A stretch of DNA of 64,000 nucleotides from Sphingobacterium sp. UBA4616 (GTDB taxonomy: Bacteria > Bacteroidota > Bacteroidia > Sphingobacteriales > Sphingobacteriaceae). The notes beneath the pieces were generated by a model that saw nothing but the letters and a program-made list of their open reading frames with translations, ran no database searches and was not told the origin of the DNA. Where the stretch lies: positions 106,253 to 170,252 of the forward strand of contig DGIS01000005.1 in the NCBI GenBank assembly GCA_002386525.1, given 5' to 3'. Shown here one piece after another: positions 45,122-54,558 of this stretch. A program made the translations under genes and the position numbers. Positions within the stretch are counted from its first letter, which is position 1. Every line of letters starts with the position of its first letter.

Positions 45122-45781
45122 TCAAACTTTTATGCTACCCAAGTGCAGGCTATCTGTATTACCTTCACCATAGCTTTCTACAAAAAAGATAAACACTTCG
45201 TAGGTAACTTCCTTTTTATGTTCTCGGATCTTAATGTTCTGTTTTCCAGATGATAACTTGCTTTTTGAGTCATTGGTCAAAATTGGATATTCAACTCTGT
45301 CATCTGTTGCACTATATAAAACTAAGAAGGAATTGTAGTTCTGGATTTTATTTTTATTCTCCAAATAGGTATCATATTCCCAAGTAACTTCAAGCACCTG
45401 ACTTTCCTGATCAAAATCCATGCTGTAGGAATTGATGGGATTTGGACTTCCTTTCGCGATCATAAACTTTTGCCAGTCAATCGCAAAGCCATCATCTTGG
45501 CGAATAAGGGCTTCTTTCAAATTATACGACATCGCGGCGTCGTATGGCCTTTTAGGAGCGCTGTATGTCTTATACCCCAATTTTATGATCGGATTTAGCA
45601 TAATGATGTGCGATCTCACCATTTTGAAACGTGTTCTAAAGAGCAACTGACCAGCACTGGGCTTTCGCTTTTTTACGCGAGGAAGAGAGCGTACATAATT
45701 TCCTGTTTTAGTCAAAACAAATACAACAGAACCTGCCTTTCCGGAGACCGTTCCATTAACGCCATTTTTAATGATTGCCAT
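45122..45781 (-). CDS. DUF6266-family protein
   Basis: 219 aa. The N-terminus MAIIKNGVNGTVSGKAGSVVFV and the basic stretch YVRSLPRVKKRKPSAGQLLFRTRF are the recognisable features of this family, which is abundant and often multi-copy in Sphingobacteriaceae. The rest is predicted beta-sandwich (LEVTWEYDTYLENKNKIQNYNSFLVLYS). No signal peptide. Function is not known. An 11-bp tandem repeat lies about 100 bases upstream, between it and susC. Confidence 0.85.
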   Translation of the reverse strand: MAIIKNGVNGTVSGKAGSVVFVLTKTGNYVRSLPRVKKRKPSAGQLLFRTRFKMVRSHIIMLNPIIKLGYKTYSAPKRPYDAAMSYNLKEALIRQDDGFAIDWQKFMIAKGSPNPINSYSMDFDQESQVLEVTWEYDTYLENKNKIQNYNSFLVLYSATDDRVEYPILTNDSKSKLSSGKQNIKIREHKKEVTYEVFIFFVESYGEGNTDSLHLGSIKV

Positions 45782-45888
45782 AATTGCTTATAAGGTTATA
45801 AACATTTAAGATAAACAATAAAGCTGGAATAACCTAATCCCAATTTATCCCAATAGACAATTTTAATTCATTATTTAGCTAGTGATCA

Positions 45889-45957
45889 GTCATTACTTAG
45901 TCACTACTGGCTGAATAATGACTGAGTAATCACTGGACGAGCACTGAACAAGCACTG
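45889..45957. repeat. Degenerate 11-bp tandem repeat
   Basis: Six consecutive 11-base units: GTCATTACTTA, GTCACTACTGG, CTGAATAATGA, CTGAGTAATCA, CTGGACGAGCA, CTGAACAAGCA, then CTG. The last four share CTG at the unit start and mostly A at the end. Period equals about one DNA turn. Confidence 0.8.
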
Positions 45958-46162
45958 TCTAAACGGCAAATTTGGCTACAAGTTAATGATGTCTTGCTGG
46001 CGTTAGATATTAACGGATTAAAAGTTCGGATGAACTATATCTTTGTAACAAAAATCTTGTCAAATCATAGCTGATAGTTGTGTAGCTGCTTTGTTGATAA
46101 AAATGAATTTACTTTTTTTATAAATAAACTACTAAGTATATAGATATTATTGTAAATAGTTT

Positions 46163-46185
46163 TATATTTGGGTAGTCGTTAACGA
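46163..46185 (+). promoter_or_regulatory. Candidate susC promoter with adjacent palindrome
   Basis: -7-like TATATTTG (46163-46170), then perfect palindrome TCGTTAACGA (46176-46185) over the predicted start site. A -33 TTTG at the right distance is absent, as expected of an activator-dependent promoter. Confidence 0.45.
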
Positions 46186-46234
46186 TTGGCGTTGGCAACG
46201 ATTACAAAATTATCTCATTAAATATTTTACAAGT

Positions 46235-46330
46235 ATGAAAAACGACTACTTTTTCTATCGAGAGAGCAAGCAAAAATGCTTCATTGCATCTAATTTTTAT
46301 CTATTTATTTGTCGAATGCGCATGTGCTGA
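46235..46330 (+). CDS. 31-aa small ORF in the susC leader
   Basis: ATG-initiated, reads MKNDYFFYRESKQKCFIASN and then FYLFICRMRMC before TGA. It lies about 60 bases after the candidate -7 element and 112 bases before susC, with an aromatic, Cys-containing hydrophobic end. It could be a leader peptide, or a decayed signal-peptide remnant of a SusC-like gene. Expression is unproven. Confidence 0.4.
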   Translation: MKNDYFFYRESKQKCFIASNFYLFICRMRMC

Positions 46331-46442
46331 AAAGCACGACCTTCCTTCTGCTTATTGTCCGATAAGCATTCCATCTTATTTATAACAAGAGTACCAATGG
46401 CGTTGGCACTTGTTTGCATTTTCACATTAAATAGAATTTACG

Positions 46443-49400
46443 ATGAAAAAACACAGAGTACTTTGGTATTCTCTTTTAGTTGTGCTTTTTCTGTACGCAT
46501 TTGGAAGTGTACAGGCACAAGAACCCAGACCAATTATTAATGCATCGTTAATCGGTAAAGTTATCGATGCGAAAACCCAAGAACCTCTTACGGGCGTTAC
46601 GGTACAATTGGAAGCTGTAACACATAGTGTACAAACGGATAACCGAGGTAATTTCCAGTTTGTGACAGGACAGAAGCTCCCTTTTACGTTAATAGTCAGT
46701 TTTGTAGGCTATGAGAAAAAACAGGTAGTTGTCAATTCTTCACCGACTGTAATAGCGCTATCGCCCATCTCAACAGACTTGGATGAGGTTGTGGTTGTAG
46801 GGTACGGAACCCAGAAACGTCGTGATCTCACTGGGGCTGTGGCGACCTTGCCTGAGAAGCTTCTCAGACAGCCCGTATCCTCGCTTGATCAGGCATTGAA
46901 AGGAGGAATTTCGGGCGTTCAGGTTACACAAACTTCGGGACAACCCGGCGGAGGTGTGAGTGTTCGCATTCGTGGCGGCGCATCCATCCAGGGGGGGAAT
47001 GAACCCCTCTATGTTATTGACGGATTTCCAGTATATAATCAAACAGAAAGTACAGGAGTAGGGAGCGGCACACCAGTAAACCCATTAGCAAGCCTCAGCC
47101 CAACAGATATTGAAAGTATTGAAGTGTTAAAAGATGCTGCTGCAACTGCAATCTATGGATCCAGAGGGGCCAATGGGGTGATTTTGGTAACAACGAAAAA
47201 AGGTAGAGCAGGACAGGTACAATTAAACTATGAGGGGAGTTTTGGAGCACAAAAAGTATTAAAACAAATCGAGGTACTGAATGCTCACGATTTTGCAATC
47301 TTGAGAAATGAGGCCTTGTACGATGCGAATCCCAACCTCGGAGCTTTTCAATACCGCAGTCAAACTGAAATCGATCAGCTAGGTGCTGGTACAAATTGGC
47401 AAAAAGAGGCTTTTCAAACTGGAAAGATTTATAATCAGCAGCTTTCTTTATTGGGAGGAGCTGAAAAAGTGAAATACTATTTAGGCGCAAATTATTTTGA
47501 TCAGCAGGGTGTCATTGTCAACACTAATTTCAAGCGTGTAGGATTTAGATCAAATATCGACGCAAATCCTTTCGACCGGTTACAGGTTGGTGCAAATTTA
47601 TCCATCAACAAAACTTATGCGCAAATAGCGCCGACAGGAATTGTCAATGCTTTGCTTATGATGCCTTCGACGGCAACTGTGTATGATGCCAACGGTGCCT
47701 ATACATTACGAAATCCTTTTGAAAACATCTTTGCCAACCCAATAGCTACCTTGAAAGAAACGACAAATTCATCCAATGGACTACGGATATTGGGAACTTC
47801 TTTTGCACAGTATCGTATTTTAAATGGTCTACAAGCGAAGGTATTGGTTGGCGTTGACCTAAATGGCCGAAATGATAAATTTTATTTGCCATCTTACATC
47901 TATGAGGGGGCAGGTTCAAAGGGGAAAGCAAGCTTAGGGAATTTGGATGGAACCTCATGGCTGAATGAAAACACTTTAAACTATACGGCAAACACAGGAA
48001 AACATACGTTCAATGCTTTACTTGGATTTACTCAGCAAGAATCCAAAAATGCAATCTTCAACGCTGGAGCGGAAAATTTTGTGACCGACGACTTACTGTT
48101 CAATAACCTACAGAGTGGATCCACCATTGTACGTCCTTCTTCTGACAGCTACGCATGGGTATTGCACTCTTATCTTGCCAGGGTAAATTACAATTACGCA
48201 AATAAATATTATGTTTCGGCAAGTCTCCGTCGTGATGGTAGTTCCCGCTTTGGGGCAGACAACAAATGGGGAAATTTTCCGTCGATAGCACTTTCTTGGC
48301 GCACTGGCAATGAGTCTTTTTTTAAGGAAGCATTTCCTGGAGTAGATGATTTTAAGATTCGTACGAGTTTTGGAACCACGGGTAATCAAGAAATCGGGCA
48401 ATATCAATCATTATCTACCTTATATAGCCTAAATTATCTGTTTGGAAACAACGTGGTCACTGGTTTTGCTCCGCAACGTATTCCCAACAAAAACCTCGGT
48501 TGGGAAAGCACTGTACAATATGATGGCGGGTTTGATATCAGTTTACTTAACAACCGTCTTCAATTTACAGTTGATTATTATTATAAAAAGACAAAAGATC
48601 TCCTGCTTAATGTGGAAATACCTTGGACCTCCGGTTATGCCTCTTCCCTTCAGAATTTTGGGTCTGTATCAAATAAAGGATTTGAATTGGGGTTGAAATC
48701 GCGGAATATCGAGGGATTGTTCAGCTGGAGCACAGATGTAAACTTTTCCCTGAATCGCAACACCGTACTGAAGATTGGTGACGGCGCCAGTTCTTATATT
48801 TCTGGAAATTATATCATTAAAGCTGGAGAGCCTTTAGGCACCTTCTATGGCAATGTTACCGATGGTATTCTGCAGTCGGGAGAGGAGGGTATTAAGGGTA
48901 AGTTTACAGGGAATGCGAGTCCTAAAGCGGGTGACCGTCTTTACAAAGATATCGATGGTGACGGACAATTTACGACTGCAAATGATAGAACGATTCTAGG
49001 TAATGCACAGCCGGATTTTATTTTTGGATTGACCAATAGTATGTCCTATAAAGGTTTTGATCTTTCGTTTCTCATCCAAGGCACTGTCGGGAATGATCTT
49101 CTGAATATTAATAGGCAGAATTTGGAGATGTTTACCGGTCAACAGAATGCATCAATTGATGCATTGGAGCGCTGGACTTCATCAAATCCGAGTCATTCTT
49201 ATCCCCGGGCGAAGTTGGATCCAGCTCCTGTATTTTCGGACCAGTTTGTAGAAAGCGGCTCTTTTGTTCGGCTAAAATCATTGCATTTTGGGTACAGTTT
49301 TCCTAAAGAGTGGCTTCAGGACGCTAAAATAAAGGGACTCAATCTCTATCTAACAGCCCAAAATCTTTTAACCTGGACCAAATATAAAGGTTTTGATCCG

Positions 49401-49496
49401 GAGGTTACCTCAGGGAGCAATGTAAAGATAGGTACCGATCTGGGCATTTACCCTGCATCTAGGTCTTTTTCTGCAGGAGTTTCATTGACCTTTTAA
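46443..49496 (+). CDS. SusC/RagA-family TonB-dependent outer-membrane transporter
   Basis: 1017 aa. Sec signal (about 1-25, ending VQAQ), a CarboxypepD_reg-like domain (IGKVIDAKTQEPLTGVTVQLEA, DNRGNFQF), the SusC-specific TDLDEVVVVGYGTQKRRDLTG (111-130), a plug with GISGVQVTQTSGQPGGGVSVRIRGG and YVIDGFPV, then the 22-strand barrel ending SFSAGVSLTF. No N-terminal STN domain, so no direct FecR-type signalling is expected. Imports a ligand handed over by the SusD partner encoded 72 bases downstream; the sulfatases suggest a sulfated glycan or ester. Confidence 0.97.
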   Translation: MKKHRVLWYSLLVVLFLYAFGSVQAQEPRPIINASLIGKVIDAKTQEPLTGVTVQLEAVTHSVQTDNRGNFQFVTGQKLPFTLIVSFVGYEKKQVVVNSSPTVIALSPISTDLDEVVVVGYGTQKRRDLTGAVATLPEKLLRQPVSSLDQALKGGISGVQVTQTSGQPGGGVSVRIRGGASIQGGNEPLYVIDGFPVYNQTESTGVGSGTPVNPLASLSPTDIESIEVLKDAAATAIYGSRGANGVILVTTKKGRAGQVQLNYEGSFGAQKVLKQIEVLNAHDFAILRNEALYDANPNLGAFQYRSQTEIDQLGAGTNWQKEAFQTGKIYNQQLSLLGGAEKVKYYLGANYFDQQGVIVNTNFKRVGFRSNIDANPFDRLQVGANLSINKTYAQIAPTGIVNALLMMPSTATVYDANGAYTLRNPFENIFANPIATLKETTNSSNGLRILGTSFAQYRILNGLQAKVLVGVDLNGRNDKFYLPSYIYEGAGSKGKASLGNLDGTSWLNENTLNYTANTGKHTFNALLGFTQQESKNAIFNAGAENFVTDDLLFNNLQSGSTIVRPSSDSYAWVLHSYLARVNYNYANKYYVSASLRRDGSSRFGADNKWGNFPSIALSWRTGNESFFKEAFPGVDDFKIRTSFGTTGNQEIGQYQSLSTLYSLNYLFGNNVVTGFAPQRIPNKNLGWESTVQYDGGFDISLLNNRLQFTVDYYYKKTKDLLLNVEIPWTSGYASSLQNFGSVSNKGFELGLKSRNIEGLFSWSTDVNFSLNRNTVLKIGDGASSYISGNYIIKAGEPLGTFYGNVTDGILQSGEEGIKGKFTGNASPKAGDRLYKDIDGDGQFTTANDRTILGNAQPDFIFGLTNSMSYKGFDLSFLIQGTVGNDLLNINRQNLEMFTGQQNASIDALERWTSSNPSHSYPRAKLDPAPVFSDQFVESGSFVRLKSLHFGYSFPKEWLQDAKIKGLNLYLTAQNLLTWTKYKGFDPEVTSGSNVKIGTDLGIYPASRSFSAGVSLTF

Positions 49497-49568
49497 TAGA
49501 TCTCTAAATGGGGATAGTGAGAAGTTCTGAGTTTTTTAGCTCATTATCAATAAAAAGCAATTCATCAA

Positions 49569-51038
49569 ATGAAAAAAATACATGTTTTATCCACTGTCAT
49601 TCTGATTTTTCTAACGGCAATTTCCTGCTCGAAATTGGAGGAGGATCCCGCAAGTGCTTTGGTTTCGGAGCAATACTATCTTAATCAGGATCAAGCCATA
49701 GCTGCAGTGACAGGAACTTACAGAAAGCTATATGAAACTGGGCAGTCTTTGTACAACAGCTTGCTCCAGATTGGTGTTGAAATGGCCACAGATGATTATG
49801 AAGCAGGGCCGAGGGCTAGAAATGCACATGTTAGAGCGCTGAGCAATCTAACCCATGATGCATCCAATGACCGTATGGAACAGCTCTGGAAGCAGAGCTA
49901 CGATGCGATCAATGCTTCAAATGTCAATATTGCTAAAATAAGTGTGCTGTCTGCAAGTCAGATCGATCCAACTCTCCAACAGCGTCTGATCAACGAAGCA
50001 AAATTTTTGAGGGCACTCCACTATTTTAATTTAGTGCGTTGGTTTGGACCAGTTCCACTGGTAACGAGTCCAGTAGAGTCTTTATCTCCTCAAGAACTCT
50101 ATGTGGCCAAAGCGACAGAGGATGCGGTGTATGGATTGATAATAGCAGATTTAAAATCTGCTTCGGCGCTTCCTAACTATAAGTCTTATTCGGAATCAGA
50201 TAAAGGACGCGCCACTGCTGGAGCAGCCAAAAGTCTTTTGGCTAAAGTCTATCTGACGCGAGGAGATTGGGCCAATGCAAAATTATTAGCCAAGGAAGTT
50301 ATCGATAAAGAAGGTTATGCGCTTTTCCAAGATTTTGCCAATGTCTTTAATATTGGGGAGAAAAATGGTATTGAACATATATTTTCTGCTCAATTTAAAG
50401 GCAATAGTGGCTATCAGGGGAATTCTTTGGCCAGTAGATCTGCGCCAGCCGATATTCCTGGCATAAATGGGGATTATGCAGATGCGCTTCATAGCGAAGG
50501 AGGATTATATAAAAGCTTTGCAACACGTGACAAACGTCTTTCTGTGACCTTTACAACGGGAATGGTGTCACCAATAGATGGTAAATACTATGCCTTAAAC
50601 AAACCGCAATTTAGTAAATATTATGATGAAACGGTTGTAGGAAATCAGGGGCAGTCTTCCAAAAATATGCCGATCATCCGTTATGCGGAGGTATTGCTAA
50701 TTTTTGCAGAGGCCGAAAATGAGTTGAACGGGCCGACTTTAGAAGCTCTTAATGCGATTAATGCGGTACGTCGTCGTGCAGGAATAGACGAAGTATCCGT
50801 TACGGAAACGAAGGATGCTTTTAGAGAATTGGTTTTTGAGGAGCGCAGAAAGGAGCTTGTTTACGAATATCAACGGTGGTTTGATCTGGTTCGCAGGGGA
50901 GCGACCTATTATGTTGCTAAGCTGAAAGCTGCCGGCAAGACGAATGCATCGGCTCGCCATATTCATTTTCCGACGCCACAAAGGGAACTGAATCTCAATC
51001 CTAATCTCTCGCAGCACCCCGATTGGATCAATCGATAA
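49569..51038 (+). CDS. SusD/RagB-family nutrient-binding outer-membrane lipoprotein
   Basis: 489 aa. Lipobox AISC (Cys20). SusD fold: N-terminal EEDPASALVSEQYYLNQDQAIAAVTGTYRKLYE, TPR-like helices (INEAKFLRALHYFNLVRWFGPVPLVT) and the C-terminal NAINAVRRRAGI, FEERRKELVYEYQRWFDLVRRG and FPTPQRELNLNPNLSQHP. It caps the SusC barrel and binds substrate at the cell surface. A typical susC-susD pair. Confidence 0.97.
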   Translation: MKKIHVLSTVILIFLTAISCSKLEEDPASALVSEQYYLNQDQAIAAVTGTYRKLYETGQSLYNSLLQIGVEMATDDYEAGPRARNAHVRALSNLTHDASNDRMEQLWKQSYDAINASNVNIAKISVLSASQIDPTLQQRLINEAKFLRALHYFNLVRWFGPVPLVTSPVESLSPQELYVAKATEDAVYGLIIADLKSASALPNYKSYSESDKGRATAGAAKSLLAKVYLTRGDWANAKLLAKEVIDKEGYALFQDFANVFNIGEKNGIEHIFSAQFKGNSGYQGNSLASRSAPADIPGINGDYADALHSEGGLYKSFATRDKRLSVTFTTGMVSPIDGKYYALNKPQFSKYYDETVVGNQGQSSKNMPIIRYAEVLLIFAEAENELNGPTLEALNAINAVRRRAGIDEVSVTETKDAFRELVFEERRKELVYEYQRWFDLVRRGATYYVAKLKAAGKTNASARHIHFPTPQRELNLNPNLSQHPDWINR

Positions 51039-51061
51039 GGTATTAATCAAATTTTAAGTAG

Positions 51062-52654
51062 ATGAAAACGACATATTTATTAGTTGCACTTTGCCTAACC
51101 ATCTTACCAAGGATAAGCTGGGGACAGGACAATCGACCGAATATTGTATTGATTTTGGTAGATGATCTGGGTTTTTCGGATATAGAGCCCTATGGAGGAA
51201 CGGACCTGCAGACCCCCAATTTGACTGCCTTGGCTAAAGAAGGAACGAGATTTCAGGAATTTTATAACAATTCCATTTGTGCCCCTACGCGTGCTTCTTT
51301 ATTGACGGGGCAGTATGCGCATCGCGCAGGTGTAGGTTATTTTAATGTGAATCTTGGACTGCCTGCCTATCAGGGTTTTTTAAATCGGGAGTCACGGACG
51401 CTGGCTGAGGTTTTGAAACAGGCCGGCTACTCCACTATTATATCGGGAAAATGGCATGTGGGTGATGATTACGATCAGTGGCCGGCACAGCGCGGGTTTG
51501 AGCGGTCTTTCAATTTTGTTGGCGGGGCGTCCAATTTTTATGAAGTAAATGGACCGGAGCAGGCAACTGTATCGCTCATCCGGAATAATAAACCCTTTTA
51601 TTTGCCAAAGGGACGTTATTTGACAGATGAGATCACGGATCAAGCCATTGGTTTTCTGAAAGAACAGCAGAAAGATAAAAAGCCTTTTTTCTTGTATTTG
51701 GCATTCAATGCCCCACATTGGCCCCTGCAGGCACCGGAAGAAGAAACTCAAAAGTATAAAGGAGTCTATCGTGGGGGATGGGATAACCTGCGTACGCAAC
51801 GTTATGAAAATGCGCAGCAGAAAGGTGTGTTTCCTATCGGGCAGGCCATTGCCAAAAAAGACACTGCGCTACAGCACTGGGATAAATTGACCTATGATGA
51901 GCAGCAGTATTGGCAACGTCGGCAACAGGTCTTTGCCGGTATGATCGATCGCATGGATCAGAGTATCGGCCGCATAAGAAAAACGTTAAAAGAGCTAAAA
52001 AAAGATAAGAATACACTAATCATTTTTTTGTCTGATAACGGTGCCCAAGGTGGGGATCGCACACGCGTGTATACGGCAAGGAATACAGAGACTGTCGGAT
52101 TACCAGGTTCCTATGATGTGCAAAACAGCAATTGGTCCCAAACCGGAAACTCACCTTTGAGAAGTTACAAAGATAATCCGTATGAAGGTGGCATTGGTGC
52201 CCCCTTCATTGTGTGGTATCCAAAAGAGGTGCGGGCAAACGTGATTAAGAAGGGGGTAGGCCATCTTATTGATATCGCTCCCACCTTGTATGACTTTGCA
52301 GGTGCGACCTATCCGGAACATGTCGGCGACACGGCGATAAATACACTTCCGGGGCTGAGTTTGAGACCGCTCTTGCGTTCAGATAGCAATCAGGTCGATC
52401 GGCATGTTCCGCTATTTTGGGAACGTGCAGGCAATCGTGCCGTGCGATATGGTAAATGGAAATTAGTTTCTTTATTTAAGGATGGTAACAAACCCGAATT
52501 ATACAATATCGATGAAGACCGAAGCGAAAACAACAATCTTGCTAGCCGTTATCCAGCTATCGTGAAAGATCTCGAAGCAAGGTATAAAGCCTGGGCTGAA
52601 GAGAATTCCGTTGTGGATTACAAGCGTTTAAAAACAAACAATCAATTTCGATAG
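51062..52654 (+). CDS. Sulfatase (type I, formylglycine-dependent), first copy
   Basis: 530 aa with a Sec signal (to about residue 20). The sulfatase motif is ICAPTRASLLTGQYAHRAG with Cys73 in C-x-P-x-R, the residue converted to formylglycine. Metal ligands are in LILVDDLGFSD and FLSDNGAQGG; GKWHVG and LAFNAPHWPLQAP complete the active site. It hydrolyses sulfate esters in the periplasm or at the surface. 24 bases after susD. Likely acts on the imported ligand; exact ester unknown. Confidence 0.96.
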   Translation: MKTTYLLVALCLTILPRISWGQDNRPNIVLILVDDLGFSDIEPYGGTDLQTPNLTALAKEGTRFQEFYNNSICAPTRASLLTGQYAHRAGVGYFNVNLGLPAYQGFLNRESRTLAEVLKQAGYSTIISGKWHVGDDYDQWPAQRGFERSFNFVGGASNFYEVNGPEQATVSLIRNNKPFYLPKGRYLTDEITDQAIGFLKEQQKDKKPFFLYLAFNAPHWPLQAPEEETQKYKGVYRGGWDNLRTQRYENAQQKGVFPIGQAIAKKDTALQHWDKLTYDEQQYWQRRQQVFAGMIDRMDQSIGRIRKTLKELKKDKNTLIIFLSDNGAQGGDRTRVYTARNTETVGLPGSYDVQNSNWSQTGNSPLRSYKDNPYEGGIGAPFIVWYPKEVRANVIKKGVGHLIDIAPTLYDFAGATYPEHVGDTAINTLPGLSLRPLLRSDSNQVDRHVPLFWERAGNRAVRYGKWKLVSLFKDGNKPELYNIDEDRSENNNLASRYPAIVKDLEARYKAWAEENSVVDYKRLKTNNQFR

Positions 52655-52662
52655 GACTATAA

Positions 52663-54288
52663 ATGAAGAACATGAAAAAGATAATTTTGACATTATACCT
52701 TGTGGTTGCTACACTGTTAGGTTATGCACAACAAAGAAAGCCAAATATCATTTTGATTTTGGCCGATGATTTAGGCTATTCCGATATTGGAGCATACGGT
52801 TCGGAAATTTCTACACCCAATTTGGATCGTTTAGCCAATGAAGGGCTAAAGCTGACGCAATTTTATAACAATTCGATATGTGCGCCGACAAGGGCCTCCC
52901 TAATCACAGGGCAATATCAACACAAAGCTGGCGTTGGATATTTTTCCAACGATCTCGGACTGCCTGCCTATCAGGGTTATATTAATTCGGAATCACTGAC
53001 CATTGCCGAAGTCCTCCGGTTGAATGGTTATATCACGGCAACCTCGGGTAAATGGCACGTGTCTGGAAAAGGGAAAAGTTTGCCCTGGGAGCGCGGTTTT
53101 GATTTGGTATTTCCAAGAGTGGAAAAAAATGCAGATTCAGGCGCGCCGACTTTTCAAGAACAAACCTATTCTGAAGGCTATCCCTTGGAAGATTCCTTTT
53201 CGACAGAGGTAATCAATCGTCAAGCTGAGGCGTTTTTGGATCAGATCAAAACGCAGGATAAACCTTTTTTTCTCTATTTGGCACATACAGCCCCACATTG
53301 GCCATTAGTAGCGTTGCCGCAAGATATCGCCAAATATAAAGGCCGGTATGACAATGGGTGGGAGGTGATACGTCAACAGCGCTTTGAACGCCAGAAACAA
53401 TTAGGAATGGTGTCCCAAGCGACCCAACCATCGCTTGTTGATGAGGATATTTACGATTGGTCACGATTATCATTTGATCAAAAAAAACTGTGGTCAAAAA
53501 AAATGGAAGTGTTTGCGGCTATGGTCGACAGATTGGATCAGACTATAGGAAAATTACTAGATAAGCTAAAAGACAATGGACAATTGGACAATACACTGAT
53601 TGTTTTCTTGTCAGACAACGGTGCGCCGGCCGAAGATCTTGTTCGCTGGTATCATGGCGCCCGGATAAATAAAGGACCGGTTGGGACACTGGGTTCTTAT
53701 GAATCGCAGGGCAAAAATTGGTCATATGCCTCCAATACACCTTTTAAAGCATTTAAAGATTATACCTATGAAGGTGGGATTAATACCCCATTTATAGCTT
53801 GGTTTCCTGGTAAAATCGCGAAAGGCGTCAAGCAGGGCACTGGTCACGTCATTGATCTGGCGCCGACTTTCTACGATTTGGTTGGTGCGGTATATCCAAA
53901 AGAATACGAGGGGCATAAGGCGAATGCTTTACCAGGAAAGAGTTTGCTTCAGGTTTTGTTCCAAGATCAAGATACCGTTCGGCGACAAGAAGGTTTATTT
54001 TGGGAGCGCGCTGGTAATCGTGCTGCACGTATTGGAAAATGGAAACTTGTATCGAGCTGGCCGTCCTATAAATGGGAACTTTATGATCTTGCGCAGGATC
54101 CTACTGAACGGAACGATGTTGCCGGACAGCATCACGACGTCGTGTCTCGTTTGTCTACTGCTTATTTCCAGTGGGCGAAAGAAAACGGTGTTGTGGATTT
54201 TGCAGAATTGGAAGCTAAGGAACCCAAAAGTATGAAGGATTTTAGGGAAAGTAAAGTGCAGGAAATTCCGGTGCCGCGCAATTTCTAA
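52663..54288 (+). CDS. Sulfatase (type I, formylglycine-dependent), second copy
   Basis: 541 aa paralogue of the gene just upstream (9-base gap), with the same motif order. Sec signal ends LLGYAQ. C-A-P-T-R again places the formylglycine Cys at residue 73; metal ligands in LILADDLGYSD and FLSDNGAP; GKWHVSGKGKSLPWERGF is a longer loop than in the first copy, hinting at a different substrate pocket. Tandem duplication with divergence is the simplest history. A strong terminator follows. Confidence 0.96.
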   Translation: MKNMKKIILTLYLVVATLLGYAQQRKPNIILILADDLGYSDIGAYGSEISTPNLDRLANEGLKLTQFYNNSICAPTRASLITGQYQHKAGVGYFSNDLGLPAYQGYINSESLTIAEVLRLNGYITATSGKWHVSGKGKSLPWERGFDLVFPRVEKNADSGAPTFQEQTYSEGYPLEDSFSTEVINRQAEAFLDQIKTQDKPFFLYLAHTAPHWPLVALPQDIAKYKGRYDNGWEVIRQQRFERQKQLGMVSQATQPSLVDEDIYDWSRLSFDQKKLWSKKMEVFAAMVDRLDQTIGKLLDKLKDNGQLDNTLIVFLSDNGAPAEDLVRWYHGARINKGPVGTLGSYESQGKNWSYASNTPFKAFKDYTYEGGINTPFIAWFPGKIAKGVKQGTGHVIDLAPTFYDLVGAVYPKEYEGHKANALPGKSLLQVLFQDQDTVRRQEGLFWERAGNRAARIGKWKLVSSWPSYKWELYDLAQDPTERNDVAGQHHDVVSRLSTAYFQWAKENGVVDFAELEAKEPKSMKDFRESKVQEIPVPRNF

Positions 54289-54301
54289 TTGCTTAAATGG
54301 T

Positions 54302-54336
54302 AAAAAAGCTTTCTGAGTTATCAGAAAGCTTTTTTT
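54302..54336. terminator. Bidirectional terminator, sulfatase operon and tRNA-Ser
   Basis: 15-bp stem (AAAAAAGCTTTCTGA and complement), GTTA loop, eight T. It ends the susCD-sulfatase operon and, on the other strand, the tRNA transcript. Confidence 0.93.
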
Positions 54337-54340
54337 GTCT

Positions 54341-54431
<91 letters not shown>

Positions 54432-54558
54432 TCGTTTTGACATTGCAAACATAAGGCAATTATTTGATTCTGCAAAGTCTAAATAATAAAAAAAATGCAA
54501 AAAAAATGTAACGTTGCAATAAGCGTTTGACAGTCAATTTGTTGTTTGACAATTAAAA

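Larger units (their letters stand above)
45782..46442. other. 660-base intergenic region upstream of susC
   Basis: From left to right: presumed promoter of the DUF6266 gene, an 11-bp degenerate tandem repeat (45889-45957), TAnnTTTG-like elements at 46038-46045 and 46163-46170, a palindrome at 46176, an 11-bp direct repeat (TGGCGTTGGCA at 46187 and 46398) and a 31-codon ORF (46235-46330). This is unusually dense for a Bacteroidota intergenic region. Confidence 0.7.

Noticed and set aside
45889..45957. CRISPR array
   Set aside because: Units are 11 bp, degenerate and contiguous with no spacers; no cas genes.
46355..46540. 61-codon frame overlapping the susC start
   Set aside because: Out of frame with susC, no ribosome site and no recognisable features; the susC signal peptide is the better reading.
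46443..46900. STN signalling domain at the SusC N-terminus
   Set aside because: After the signal peptide the protein goes directly into the CarboxypepD_reg-like domain; no FecI/FecR genes adjacent.
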